Below, in pieces: positions 1 to 6,285 of a stretch of 19,342 bases of DNA. Under the pieces are notes generated by a model that saw nothing but the letters and a program-made list of their open reading frames with translations, made no database searches and was not told the DNA's origin. The first letter of the stretch is position 1. Each line of letters begins with the position of its first letter. This stretch comes from JADKFD01 sp050250665. GTDB taxonomy: Bacteria > Pseudomonadota > Gammaproteobacteria > Xanthomonadales > SZUA-5. The DNA lies in NCBI GenBank assembly GCA_050250665.1, contig JBFWOF010000080.1:1-19342 (forward strand), read 5' to 3'. The position numbers and the translations under genes were made by a program.

Positions 1-2
1 GA

Positions 3-143
3 TCACTTGAGGATGACGACAGGATCGCCGCAACGACAACGGAAGTTCATGTAACGGAAAGCAAAACGAGCCGCAGATTCCTTGACGTTCGGAAAGCCCT
101 CATAGAAGGCCGGGTCCGCGCGCCCGGGTGCTATGGGAAACAC
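3..143 (-). CDS. possible small ORF or C-terminal remnant, unknown
   Basis: An open frame on the minus strand of 46 codons, from a GTG at 141-143 to a TGA at 3-5. The product ends FRYMNFRCRCGDPVVILK, with two closely spaced cysteines and an aromatic-rich middle. Unlike the adjacent low-complexity repeat, this stretch has a protein-like composition. I see no ribosome binding site and recognise no family. It could be the remnant of a gene whose 5' part was replaced by the neighbouring GC-rich repeat, or chance. Confidence 0.15.
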   Translation of the reverse strand: MFPIAPGRADPAFYEGFPNVKESAARFAFRYMNFRCRCGDPVVILK

Positions 144-174
144 GCTGTGCCAGCTAGCGCGCGGCGCCCGGCGG

Positions 175-546
175 GCCTGGCCGCGGCCGCCGGCGCGAAC
201 AATGCCTGACGCACGACCTGATTTGCCGCGCGCCGGAGCCGCGCTACCTCACTCTGGAGGGCGCCGCGCCGCGGCGCCGCTCTGCTGTCGCATGGGATCA
301 AGAGCGGCCGCGCAAGCGCGCGGCCCTCCTCAAGGCCGCTCCGATCCAGGCGCGTCGCGGGCCTGGTCGCGGCCGCCGGCGCGAACAATGCCTGACGCAC
401 GATCTGACTCGTCGCGCGCCGGAGCCGCGCTACCTCACTTTGGAGGGCGCCGCGCCGCGGCGCCGCTCTGCTGCGGCAAGAGATCAAAAGCGGCCGTGCA
501 GCCGCGCGTCCCTCCTAGAAGCCGCTCCGATACAAGCGAGTCGCGG
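175..546. repeat. GC-rich tandem repeat, two copies of about 186 bp
   Basis: Copy one spans roughly 175-360 and copy two 361-546. The anchor AATGCCTGACGCACGA starts at 201 and again at 387, giving an offset of exactly 186. Both copies carry the blocks GCCGGAGCCGCGCTACCTCAC, shortened here to the core GGAGCCGCGCTACC, then GGAGGGCGCCGCGCCGCGGC and a self-complementary GAGCGGCC...GGCCGCTC-like segment. Similarity with the inverted copy near 8815 continues left to about 150, so the family unit starts before the tandem boundary. Open frames on both strands are by-products of the GC content. No gene is seen between 144 and 562. Confidence 0.8.
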
Positions 547-562
547 CCGCCGTGCCCGCTGC

Positions 563-1732
563 TCAGCGCCGACCCAGTGCTGCGAGCAGCGCCTCGACAT
601 CCTCGATCCGATGCGCCGCGCTCAGGCTGATGCGCAGCCGCGCGCTGCCTGCAGGCACCGTCGGCGGTCGCACTGCGGGGCAATGGAAGCCCGCGGCCTG
701 CAGATTCTCGGCGCAGCGCAGCGCGGCCGCGCTGTCGCCGATGACCAGCGCCTGGATCGGCGTCGGCGAGGGCAGCAGCGTCCAACCCCGCTCGCTGGCG
801 CCCGCTCGAAAGCACTCGATCAGCCGCCCCAGGTGGGCGCGCTCGGCGTCGGCCGCGCGTGCCAGTTCCACCGCCGTGACCATCGCCCGTGCCAGCGCGG
901 GTGGCAGCGCGGTGGTGTAGACATAACTTCGGGCGTTGTTGATCAGCGTGTCGATCAGCCAGTCGTCACCGGCGATGATCGCGCCGAAGCCGCCCAGGGC
1001 CTTGCCCAGCGTGCCCATCCAGATCGGCACCCCGGCCACGCCCAGACCCGCGGCAGCGCAGGCGCCACGACCCTGTGGGCCGAGCACACCCAGACCGTGG
1101 GCTTCATCGACCATCAACGCAGCCTGCTCGCGCGCCGCCAGCGCCGCCAGCTCGGCCAGCGGCGCGATATCGCCGTCCATGCTGAACACGGCATCGCTGA
1201 CCAACAGTGCGCGCCGCTGTGGCTGGGCCTGCAGCAGGCTGGCTGCGGCAGCGACATCGCCATGGGTATAGCGACGCAGATCGGCGCCGGCGAGTCGGGC
1301 GCCATCGAGCAGACAGGCGTGGTTGAGCTTGTCCTGCACGCACAGATCATGGCGATCAAGCACGGCGCCGAGCGTGCCCAGCGCGGCCATGTAGCCGGTC
1401 GAAAACAGCAGCGCCCGCGGATAGCCGATCCAGTCCGCCACCGCCTGTTCCAGCGCCTCATGGTCATCGCGATGACCACCCAGCAGATGCGATGAGCGCG
1501 CACCCACGCCGGCGCGGGCGGCGGCGATGAGGGCCTCAATCAGCCGCGGATGCCTGGCCAGACCCAGATAATCGTTGCTGCCAAAGTCGACGAGTTCGCG
1601 GCCGTCAAACTGGATATGCCCGGGTCGGCTGGCCTGCGCGGCGCGCAGGCGTCTCTGCAGGCTGGATTGCAGCCGCTGCTGCTGTTGCTGGCGCAAGCGC
1701 GCAGCAAAGTCCGGGCGTGGGCTCGGATTCAC
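563..1732 (-). CDS. bioF: 8-amino-7-oxononanoate synthase (BioF)
   Basis: A PLP-dependent alpha-oxoamine synthase that condenses pimeloyl-ACP (or -CoA) with L-alanine to give 8-amino-7-oxononanoate, the first step of biotin ring assembly, in the cytoplasm. With the GTG start at 1732 the protein is 389 aa, close to the usual 385-400. Visible signatures: the FGSNDYLGLARHP substrate motif near residue 50, SSHLLGGH, VDEAHGLGVLGPQGRG near 208-223 (Asp and His contacting PLP), and GTLGKALGGFGA with the Schiff-base lysine near residue 244. The frame stays open to an ATG at 1816, but those extra 28 residues are proline- and serine-rich and coincide with a repeat fragment, so I prefer the GTG; an ATG at 1777 is another option. 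It follows bioB on the same strand after about 108 bp and is probably co-transcribed. No bioH, bioC or bioD lies in the window. Confidence 0.93.
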   Translation of the reverse strand: MNPSPRPDFAARLRQQQQQRLQSSLQRRLRAAQASRPGHIQFDGRELVDFGSNDYLGLARHPRLIEALIAAARAGVGARSSHLLGGHRDDHEALEQAVADWIGYPRALLFSTGYMAALGTLGAVLDRHDLCVQDKLNHACLLDGARLAGADLRRYTHGDVAAAASLLQAQPQRRALLVSDAVFSMDGDIAPLAELAALAAREQAALMVDEAHGLGVLGPQGRGACAAAGLGVAGVPIWMGTLGKALGGFGAIIAGDDWLIDTLINNARSYVYTTALPPALARAMVTAVELARAADAERAHLGRLIECFRAGASERGWTLLPSPTPIQALVIGDSAAALRCAENLQAAGFHCPAVRPPTVPAGSARLRISLSAAHRIEDVEALLAALGRR

Positions 1733-1783
1733 GCGGATGGCTGCCGGCCAGCGGCATCTGGATTGGCCTGGTGGCATCCGTAG

Positions 1784-1823
1784 CGAGAGCGGCGGTGCAG
1801 GCGCGCCGCCCTCCAAAAGCCGG
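1784..1823. repeat. short fragment of the GC-rich repeat family
   Basis: The stretch contains GAGAGCGGCGGTGCAGGCGC followed by GCCGCCCTCC, resembling the GAGCGGC...GCGCCCTCC hairpin part of the copies at 175-546 and 3884-3972. It lies between bioB and bioF and is why the long upstream extension of bioF is doubtful. The match is short and imperfect. Confidence 0.4.
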
Positions 1824-1840
1824 GGACGCGGCCCATCGGC

Positions 1841-2851
1841 TCAGCTGCAGCGCTCGGCGCGTTCGGCGCATGCGGATGCAGCGACGGTGGCCTCCCCCGC
1901 AACCGCACCCAGTCCCACCAGCCCCAGCCGCTCGAACAGCTGCCTGTCGGCCTCGGCTTCCGGGTTGCCGGTGGTCAGCAGCCGCTCGCCATAGAAGATC
2001 GAGTTGGCGCCGGCCAGGAAACACAAGGCCTGCAATTCGGCACTCATCTGCTCGCGGCCGGCCGACAGCCGCACCACCGAGGCCGGCATGGCGATGCGCG
2101 CCACTGCAATGGTGCGCACGAATTCGAAGCTGTCGAGCTCGGCGGCATCGCCCAGCGGTGTGCCCGCGACCCGTACCAGCTGATTGATCGGCACCGATTC
2201 GGGATGCCGCGGCAGCGTCGCCAGCGCGTGCAGCAGGCCAACCCGGTCGCTGCGCGCCTCATTCATGCCGACAATGCCGCCGCAGCAGACCTTCATGCCG
2301 GCATCGCGCACCGCGCCCAGCGTTTGCAGGCGGTCATCAAAGGTGCGGGTGCTGATGATCTCGCCGTAATACTCGGGGCTGGTGTCCAGATTATGGTTGT
2401 AATAATCGAGGCCGGCGTCGGCCAGCTTGCGGGCCTGATCGGCGCGCAGCATGCCGGCGGTGACGCAGGTTTCAAGCCCCAGCTCGCGCACCGCCTCGAC
2501 CATGGCGATGACGGCATCCAGGTCCTTGTCGCGCGGACTGCGCCAGGCCGCCCCCATGCAGAAGCGGGTGGCACCGGCGGCCTTGGCCTGCGCCGCATGC
2601 TCGCGCACGGTGGCCAGCGGCAACAGCCGTTCGACCTCAAGCTCCGTCTTGAAATGCGCGCTCTGCGGACAATAGGCACAGTCCTCCGGGCAGGCGCCGG
2701 TCTTGATCGAGAGCAGCGTCGAAATCTGCACCTCACGCGGATCGAAATGCTGCCGATGCACGTTGGCTGCCTGATGCACCAGATCCAGCAGCGGCGTATC
2801 GAACAGTGCGGCCAGTTCCTCGCGGGTCCAGTCGTGGCGAATGCTGCTCAT
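1841..2851 (-). CDS. bioB: biotin synthase (BioB)
   Basis: A radical SAM enzyme that inserts sulfur into dethiobiotin to form biotin, the last pathway step. At 336 aa the length is normal. The radical-SAM cluster motif CPEDCAYC is present with cysteines at 54, 58 and 61. The [2Fe-2S] sulfur-donor cluster ligands are also present: Cys98 in FCMGAAW, Cys129 in LETCVTAGML, Cys189 in MKVCCGGIVGM, and the arginine in ASVVRLSAGRE. YYNHNLDTSPEYY and the C-terminal GANSIFYGERLLTTGN segment are typical. The ATG at 2849-2851 lacks a good ribosome binding site. It is the first gene of a bioB-bioF operon and diverges from comF across a 243-bp gap carrying a palindromic/C-rich repeat element. All catalytic residues look intact. 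I saw no recognisable BirA operator. Confidence 0.96.
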   Translation of the reverse strand: MSSIRHDWTREELAALFDTPLLDLVHQAANVHRQHFDPREVQISTLLSIKTGACPEDCAYCPQSAHFKTELEVERLLPLATVREHAAQAKAAGATRFCMGAAWRSPRDKDLDAVIAMVEAVRELGLETCVTAGMLRADQARKLADAGLDYYNHNLDTSPEYYGEIISTRTFDDRLQTLGAVRDAGMKVCCGGIVGMNEARSDRVGLLHALATLPRHPESVPINQLVRVAGTPLGDAAELDSFEFVRTIAVARIAMPASVVRLSAGREQMSAELQALCFLAGANSIFYGERLLTTGNPEAEADRQLFERLGLVGLGAVAGEATVAASACAERAERCS

Positions 2852-2970
2852 GGGCGGGGCTCGGGTCTGCGGACAAGGGCGCGATTCGACGGCATGGGGG
2901 CCGGGGAGTCAACTGCGGGGAACGGGAAGGGGGCAGGGGAATTGGCCAAGGGGTGAGGAGCTCTTGTGGG

Positions 2971-3081
2971 TCCAGACTTGTCTGGATGCTCTTGCGGCTC
3001 CAGCCCAGAGCGTTCGGACAAGTCCGAACCCAAAACAGCACAAGACACAGCTTTCCCCGTGCCCCGTGCCCCGTGCCCCGT
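2971..3081 (+). repeat. composite palindrome + C-rich tract element, copy 1
   Basis: Two palindromes lie at 2971-2986 (TCCAGAC-TT-GTCTGGA) and 3013-3028 (TTCGGAC-AA-GTCCGAA). A 26-bp spacer rich in CA follows, then 3.9 copies of the heptamer CCCCGTG at 3055-3081. The tract ends 13 bp before the comF ATG. On the other side, 2916-2960 is G-rich and looks like a degenerate tract pointing toward bioB. This is one of four elements with the same order in the window. Confidence 0.85.
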
Positions 3082-3094
3082 CTAGACTCCAGCC

Positions 3095-3817
3095 ATGCCC
3101 TTCGCCGCCAGCCTTGCCCGCCTGATCGAACGCTGCAGCGACGTACTGCTGGCGCCGGCCTGTGCGCTCTGCGGTGTTGAAGCGGCCGGGGCGCGGCTGT
3201 GTGCGGACTGTGTGGCGCTGCTGGAGCACAGCGGGCCCGCCTGCGCGCGTTGTGCCGAGCCTTTGCCGATGGCCACACCGCTGTGTGGCAAATGCCTGAA
3301 ACGGCCTCCGGCTTTCGATGCTGCCTGGGCGGGCTTCTTCTATCGCGCGCCTTTCGATCATCTGGTGCAGCGACTGAAATTCAACGACGCCTTGTCCGTG
3401 GGCCGGGCGCTGGCGCCGATCTGGAGTGCGGCATTGCGTGAGCGCCTGCGGGCGCCGGAGGCGATACGTCCGCAGGCGCTGATCCCGATTCCGCTGCATC
3501 GCTCGCGGCTGCGTCAGCGCGGCTATAACCAGGCGCTGGAGCTGGCCCGGGATCTCGGCGCGGAACTGGAATTGCCGGTGTTGCCGCAGGCGCTGCTGCG
3601 CGCCCGGGCGACGGCACCGATGCCGGGATTGGATCTGCTGACACGCCGCCGGAATGTACGTGGCGCCTTCGCGCCGGGCCATGGAGCGCTGCCGCAGCGG
3701 GTGGCCCTGATCGACGATGTCATGACCAGCGGCTCGACGCTGAACGAGGCCGCGAAGACGCTCAAGCGCGCTGGCGTGGTGCGGGTCGAGGTCTGGGTGC
3801 TGGCGCGTCGGCCCTAG
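3095..3817 (+). CDS. comF: ComF/GntX-family phosphoribosyltransferase-like protein
   Basis: A 240-aa protein of the ComF family: an N-terminal zinc-ribbon-like region and a C-terminal type I phosphoribosyltransferase fold. Four CxxC pairs (Cys23/26, 36/39, 50/53, 64/67) probably bind zinc. LIPIPLHRSRLRQRGYNQA in the middle is the family hallmark, and the PRPP-binding loop VALIDDVMTSGST sits at 203-215. In naturally transformable bacteria ComF aids DNA uptake or processing of incoming strands; in others its role is unclear (GntX/YhgH), so the job here is inferred from family only. It is transcribed away from bioB, an arrangement I recall from xanthomonads. The ATG at 3095 follows a C-rich heptamer tract and has no clear ribosome binding site. 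Confidence 0.9.
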   Translation: MPFAASLARLIERCSDVLLAPACALCGVEAAGARLCADCVALLEHSGPACARCAEPLPMATPLCGKCLKRPPAFDAAWAGFFYRAPFDHLVQRLKFNDALSVGRALAPIWSAALRERLRAPEAIRPQALIPIPLHRSRLRQRGYNQALELARDLGAELELPVLPQALLRARATAPMPGLDLLTRRRNVRGAFAPGHGALPQRVALIDDVMTSGSTLNEAAKTLKRAGVVRVEVWVLARRP

Positions 3818-3883
3818 CGACCAGCGGGAAGCCGGTACACGGGCACGGGAAGAGCATCCCTTGGTGCTCGTGTGGCTGCTTCA

Positions 3884-3972
3884 GAGCGGCCTTGAGGAGG
3901 GACGCGCGCCTGCGCGGCCGCTCTTGATCCAAGGGGAAAAAAGAGCAGCGCCACAGCGCGGCGCCCTCCACA
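3884..3972 (+). repeat. partial copy of the GC-rich 186-bp family
   Basis: The sequence begins GAGCGGCCTTGAGGAGGGAC, continues through a GCGGCCGCTCTTGATCC block and ends GCGGCGCCCTCCACAG. It matches the minus strand of the copy at 175-360 with a divergent centre. The GAGCGGCC and GGCCGCTC blocks are complementary and could form a hairpin. No gene is visible in the 516 bp between comF and the next gene; it is filled by this copy, two hairpins and a composite element. Confidence 0.65.
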
Positions 3973-4005
3973 GCAATGGCCTGCTGACCATGAACCACAA
4001 GCTGC

Positions 4006-4083
4006 CTGTAGGAGCGACCTTGCGTCGCGACCGGCCAGTCGCAGGTCCGCAGCAGTGGTCGCGACGCAAGGTCGCTCCTACAG
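4006..4083. repeat. GTAG-type REP inverted pair (long hairpin)
   Basis: Arms at 4006-4032 and 4057-4083 are perfect 27-base inverted complements separated by a 24-base loop. Each arm carries GTAGGAGCGACC with GCGTCGCGACC, starting from the outside. The GTAG tetranucleotide and the outer GCTCCTAC end resemble REP sequences served by RAYT (TnpA-REP) transposases; this is family knowledge, not proof. The same arm recurs in the array at 18490-19342. RNA from either strand would form a very stable stem, possibly affecting the 3' ends of the convergent comF and methyltransferase transcripts. Confidence 0.85.
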
Positions 4084-4199
4084 GTGGACGAAGCCGGCGC
4101 AGTGCTCATGCTGATAGGAAATCAACAATTTACGACATGGGTTCATGGAGAGGAGCGCACCGACAAAGCAATCCCGTGCCCTTGAAACAGAGCGACTGG

Positions 4200-4234
4200 A
4201 TTGCATCCCCCGGATCAAGTCCGGGGGAAGCAAT
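4200..4234. repeat. short REP-like hairpin
   Basis: Arms at 4200-4214 (ATTGCATCCCCCGGA) and 4220-4234 (TCCGGGGGAAGCAAT) are complementary except for one pair, with a 5-base loop. No T-run follows on either strand, so an intrinsic terminator is unlikely. It lies in the convergent gap between comF and the methyltransferase lipoprotein. Confidence 0.7.
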
Positions 4235-4256
4235 GACGCCGGTTTGCGCTGATGTA

Positions 4257-4331
4257 GGTCCAGACAAGTCTGGACCCTATCCAGAGCCCGCAGCCCGCAG
4301 CCTTTCCCGTGCCCCGTGCCCCGTGCCCCGC
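4257..4331 (+). repeat. composite palindrome + C-rich tract element, copy 2
   Basis: One palindrome at 4257-4276 (GGTCCAGAC-AA-GTCTGGACC) is followed by a 28-bp spacer ending in AGCCTT and then about 3.9 heptamers of CCCCGTG at 4305-4331. The tract ends 2 bp before the stop codon of the minus-strand gene at 4334. This is the only copy whose tract abuts a gene end rather than a start. Confidence 0.85.
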
Positions 4332-4333
4332 CT

Positions 4334-5269
4334 TTACTGCGCCGGCTTGACGAACTTCAGGGTCATGCGGTCGGATTCACCCATGGCCTGGTACTTGGCC
4401 TGGTCGGCTTCCGGAACGTCCTTCATGTTCAAGCCCGGCGGCAGGGTCCAGACACCGTTGGGATGATCCTTGGTGTCGGCCGGATTGGCGTTGATCTCGC
4501 TCTTTTCCGCCAGCTTGAATCCGGCCTTCTCGGCCATCTCGATGACCAGAGCCTCGGGGAAGTAGCCGCTGCGGGCCACGTCCTTGAGCTCGCGGGTATC
4601 GTCAGCCGCTGCGCGATGCTCGACCACGCCGAGCACGCCGCCGGGCTTGAGCACGTTGTAGAAGCCCTGGAACATGCCCTGCACCGAATCATTGCCCACC
4701 CAGTTGTGGACGTTGCGGAAGGTCACGACCAGATCGGCCGAGCGGTCTTCGCCAAAATTCGGCGCGCTCATGTCGAACTCCAGGACCTCGGCGCTGCCAT
4801 AGGCCTCCGGGTTGCCGGCCAGCTTGTCGCGGAAACCCTGGTTGCTCTTGGCGTAATACTCCTTGGCGCGCTCGTTGCTCACGCTTTCGGGATTGATGAT
4901 GGCGGCAACGTAGCTGCCCTCATCCTTCAGCGCCGGCGCCAGGATTTCGGTGTACCAGCCGCCGCCCGGGGTGATCTCGATCACCCGCTGGCCGCTGTTC
5001 AGACCAAAGAAGGCCAAGGTCTCCTTGGGATGACGGAAGCCGTCGCGGGCCACGTTGGCCGGGTCACGCTGGGCGCCGGCAATCACGCCGTCGAGCTTGG
5101 CCAGGAATTCAGGCGAGGACACGGCCATCGGCGGTGTCACCGGTGCTGGTGCAGGGGCCGGTTCCGCGGCCGGTGCCGGAGCCGGCGCAGCGGCCTGCTG
5201 CGGTGCTTCGGAGGACTGGCAGGCCGCCAGCGTGAGCATCAGGGCGGACATCAGCAAGGTTTTACGCAT
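4334..5269 (-). CDS. lipoprotein with class I SAM-methyltransferase fold
   Basis: A 311-aa protein. Residues 1-17 are a lipoprotein signal with lipobox LAAC (Cys17); Gln at +2 favours outer-membrane sorting. Residues 20-48 are an Ala/Pro linker. From about 60 a methyltransferase-like domain follows: HPKETLAFFGL, motif I VIEITPGGGWYTEIL near 96-110, an acidic position after strand 4 (VTFRNVHNWVG) and LKPGGVLGVVEHR near strand 5. This resembles the predicted methyltransferases of COG4798, many of which carry signal peptides. Because SAM is not expected in the periplasm, the protein may use another ligand or be catalytically retired; that is inference. GGAGACC upstream of the ATG gives a plausible ribosome binding site. 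It lies 74 bp downstream of ubiE on the same strand, but the two enzymes would act in different compartments. Confidence 0.85.
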   Translation of the reverse strand: MRKTLLMSALMLTLAACQSSEAPQQAAAPAPAPAAEPAPAPAPVTPPMAVSSPEFLAKLDGVIAGAQRDPANVARDGFRHPKETLAFFGLNSGQRVIEITPGGGWYTEILAPALKDEGSYVAAIINPESVSNERAKEYYAKSNQGFRDKLAGNPEAYGSAEVLEFDMSAPNFGEDRSADLVVTFRNVHNWVGNDSVQGMFQGFYNVLKPGGVLGVVEHRAAADDTRELKDVARSGYFPEALVIEMAEKAGFKLAEKSEINANPADTKDHPNGVWTLPPGLNMKDVPEADQAKYQAMGESDRMTLKFVKPAQ

Positions 5270-5343
5270 GGGTGGTCTCCAATAACGAAAGAGGTCGCGC
5301 GTTGTAGCACAGGGTGCGTCAACGAGCGACGAAGGCAGTCCGA

Positions 5344-6090
5344 TCAGATGGCGTAGCCGGAATGGATGGCGACAATGCCGCCAAGCAGATTGCGCACGCT
5401 GACCCGCTCCAGTCCGGCAGCCGACATCAGCTCGGCCAGGCGAGCCTGATTCGGGTGCTTGCGGATGGACTCGGCCAGATAGCGATAGCTGGCCTCATCC
5501 TTGGCCACCACCTTGCCCAGCAGTGGCAGCACCCCAAAGGAATAGGCGTCGTAGACCGGCTTCAGCAGCGGTTGACGCACCTCCGAGAATTCCAGCACCA
5601 GCGCGCGACCGCCGGGTCGCAGCACACGGCACATTTCCGCCAGTGCCCTGGGCTGATCGGTGACATTGCGCAGGCCGAAAGCGATCGTGACCAGATCGAA
5701 GCTGTTGTCGGGAAAGGGCAGGGCTTCGGCATTGATGCGAGCGCAACTGATGCGCTTTGAATGGCCTTCATCCAGCATGCGGTCGCGGCCACGCACCAGC
5801 ATCTCGGCGTTGATGTCCGACAGCACGATCATGCCCTGGTCGCCGACGATGGGCGCCATCAGGCCCGAGATATCGCCGGTACCGCCAGCCAGATCGAGCA
5901 CCCGATCGCCGGCGCGCAAGCCTGCGGTGGCCACGAAATGGCGCTTCCACAGCCGATGCAGGCCGAGCGACATCAGATCGTTCATGACGTCATAGCGCGA
6001 AGCCACCGAGGTGAAGACCTCGCCGACCAGCGACTGCTTTTCGGCAACGGCGACGTCGCGGTAGCCGAAATGGGTGGTTTGTTTGTCCAT
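5344..6090 (-). CDS. ubiE: ubiquinone/menaquinone biosynthesis C-methyltransferase (UbiE)
   Basis: A SAM-dependent C-methyltransferase acting on the benzoquinol ring in ubiquinone (and demethylmenaquinone) synthesis. With the ATG at 6088-6090 it is 248 aa, matching UbiE/COQ5 length (about 250). Landmarks: THFGYRDVAVAEKQSLVGEVF at the N-terminus, SRYDVMNDLMSLGLHRLWKR, SAM motif I VLDLAGGTGDISG, INAEALPFPDNSFD, IAFGLRNVTDQPRAL, LRPGGRALVLEFSEV, and the C-terminal LLGGIVAIHSGYAI. The frame is open for 39 more codons upstream, but these are Arg-rich, run through a hairpin repeat and precede the conserved start, so I exclude them. It follows the ABC ATPase gene on the same strand with two GTAG-type hairpins in the gap. 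Confidence 0.95.
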   Translation of the reverse strand: MDKQTTHFGYRDVAVAEKQSLVGEVFTSVASRYDVMNDLMSLGLHRLWKRHFVATAGLRAGDRVLDLAGGTGDISGLMAPIVGDQGMIVLSDINAEMLVRGRDRMLDEGHSKRISCARINAEALPFPDNSFDLVTIAFGLRNVTDQPRALAEMCRVLRPGGRALVLEFSEVRQPLLKPVYDAYSFGVLPLLGKVVAKDEASYRYLAESIRKHPNQARLAELMSAAGLERVSVRNLLGGIVAIHSGYAI

Positions 6091-6112
6091 GGGCCTAGGA
6101 TACGCGAGAGTC

Positions 6113-6149
6113 GTAGGGCGGATCCTTCGCCATCGGCGAAGAATCCGCC
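6113..6149. repeat. GTAG-type hairpin upstream of ubiE
   Basis: After GTAG at 6113-6116, arms 6117-6131 (GGCGGATCCTTCGCC) and 6135-6149 (GGCGAAGAATCCGCC) pair at all but one position around a 3-base loop. It sits about 23 bp before the ubiE start on the template side. It looks like a REP relative; no T-run is present. Confidence 0.75.
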
Positions 6150-6219
6150 GTTGTCCCGCCATCGTGAGCCTGGCTTGAGTGCGCGGCATCCGCCCTTGGG
6201 CGACCATTGGGGTCCATTT

Positions 6220-6285
6220 GGTGGAATCCCTGCCTTGGGGCTGCGCGCGTCAAGCCAAGACCGCCGGGCAGGGGCTCCACCCTAC
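6220..6285. repeat. GTAG-type hairpin overlapping the ABC gene stop codon
   Basis: Arms 6220-6234 (GGTGGAATCCCTGCC) and 6267-6281 (GGCAGGGGCTCCACC) pair with two mismatches across a 32-base loop. On the minus strand the outer end reads GTAGGGTGGAGCC, and the TAG of this GTAG is the stop codon of the ABC ATPase (6282-6284). The repeat may therefore have supplied the stop, and possibly the last residues, of that gene. Confidence 0.7.

Noticed and set aside
133..630. Open frames on both strands across the left GC-rich repeat
   Set aside because: Translations are Arg/Ala/Pro low-complexity, repeat with the 186-bp DNA unit and overlap bioF; they follow from high GC.
4200..4234. Intrinsic terminator for comF or the methyltransferase gene
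   Set aside because: A good stem but no T-run on either strand; recorded as a REP-like hairpin instead.
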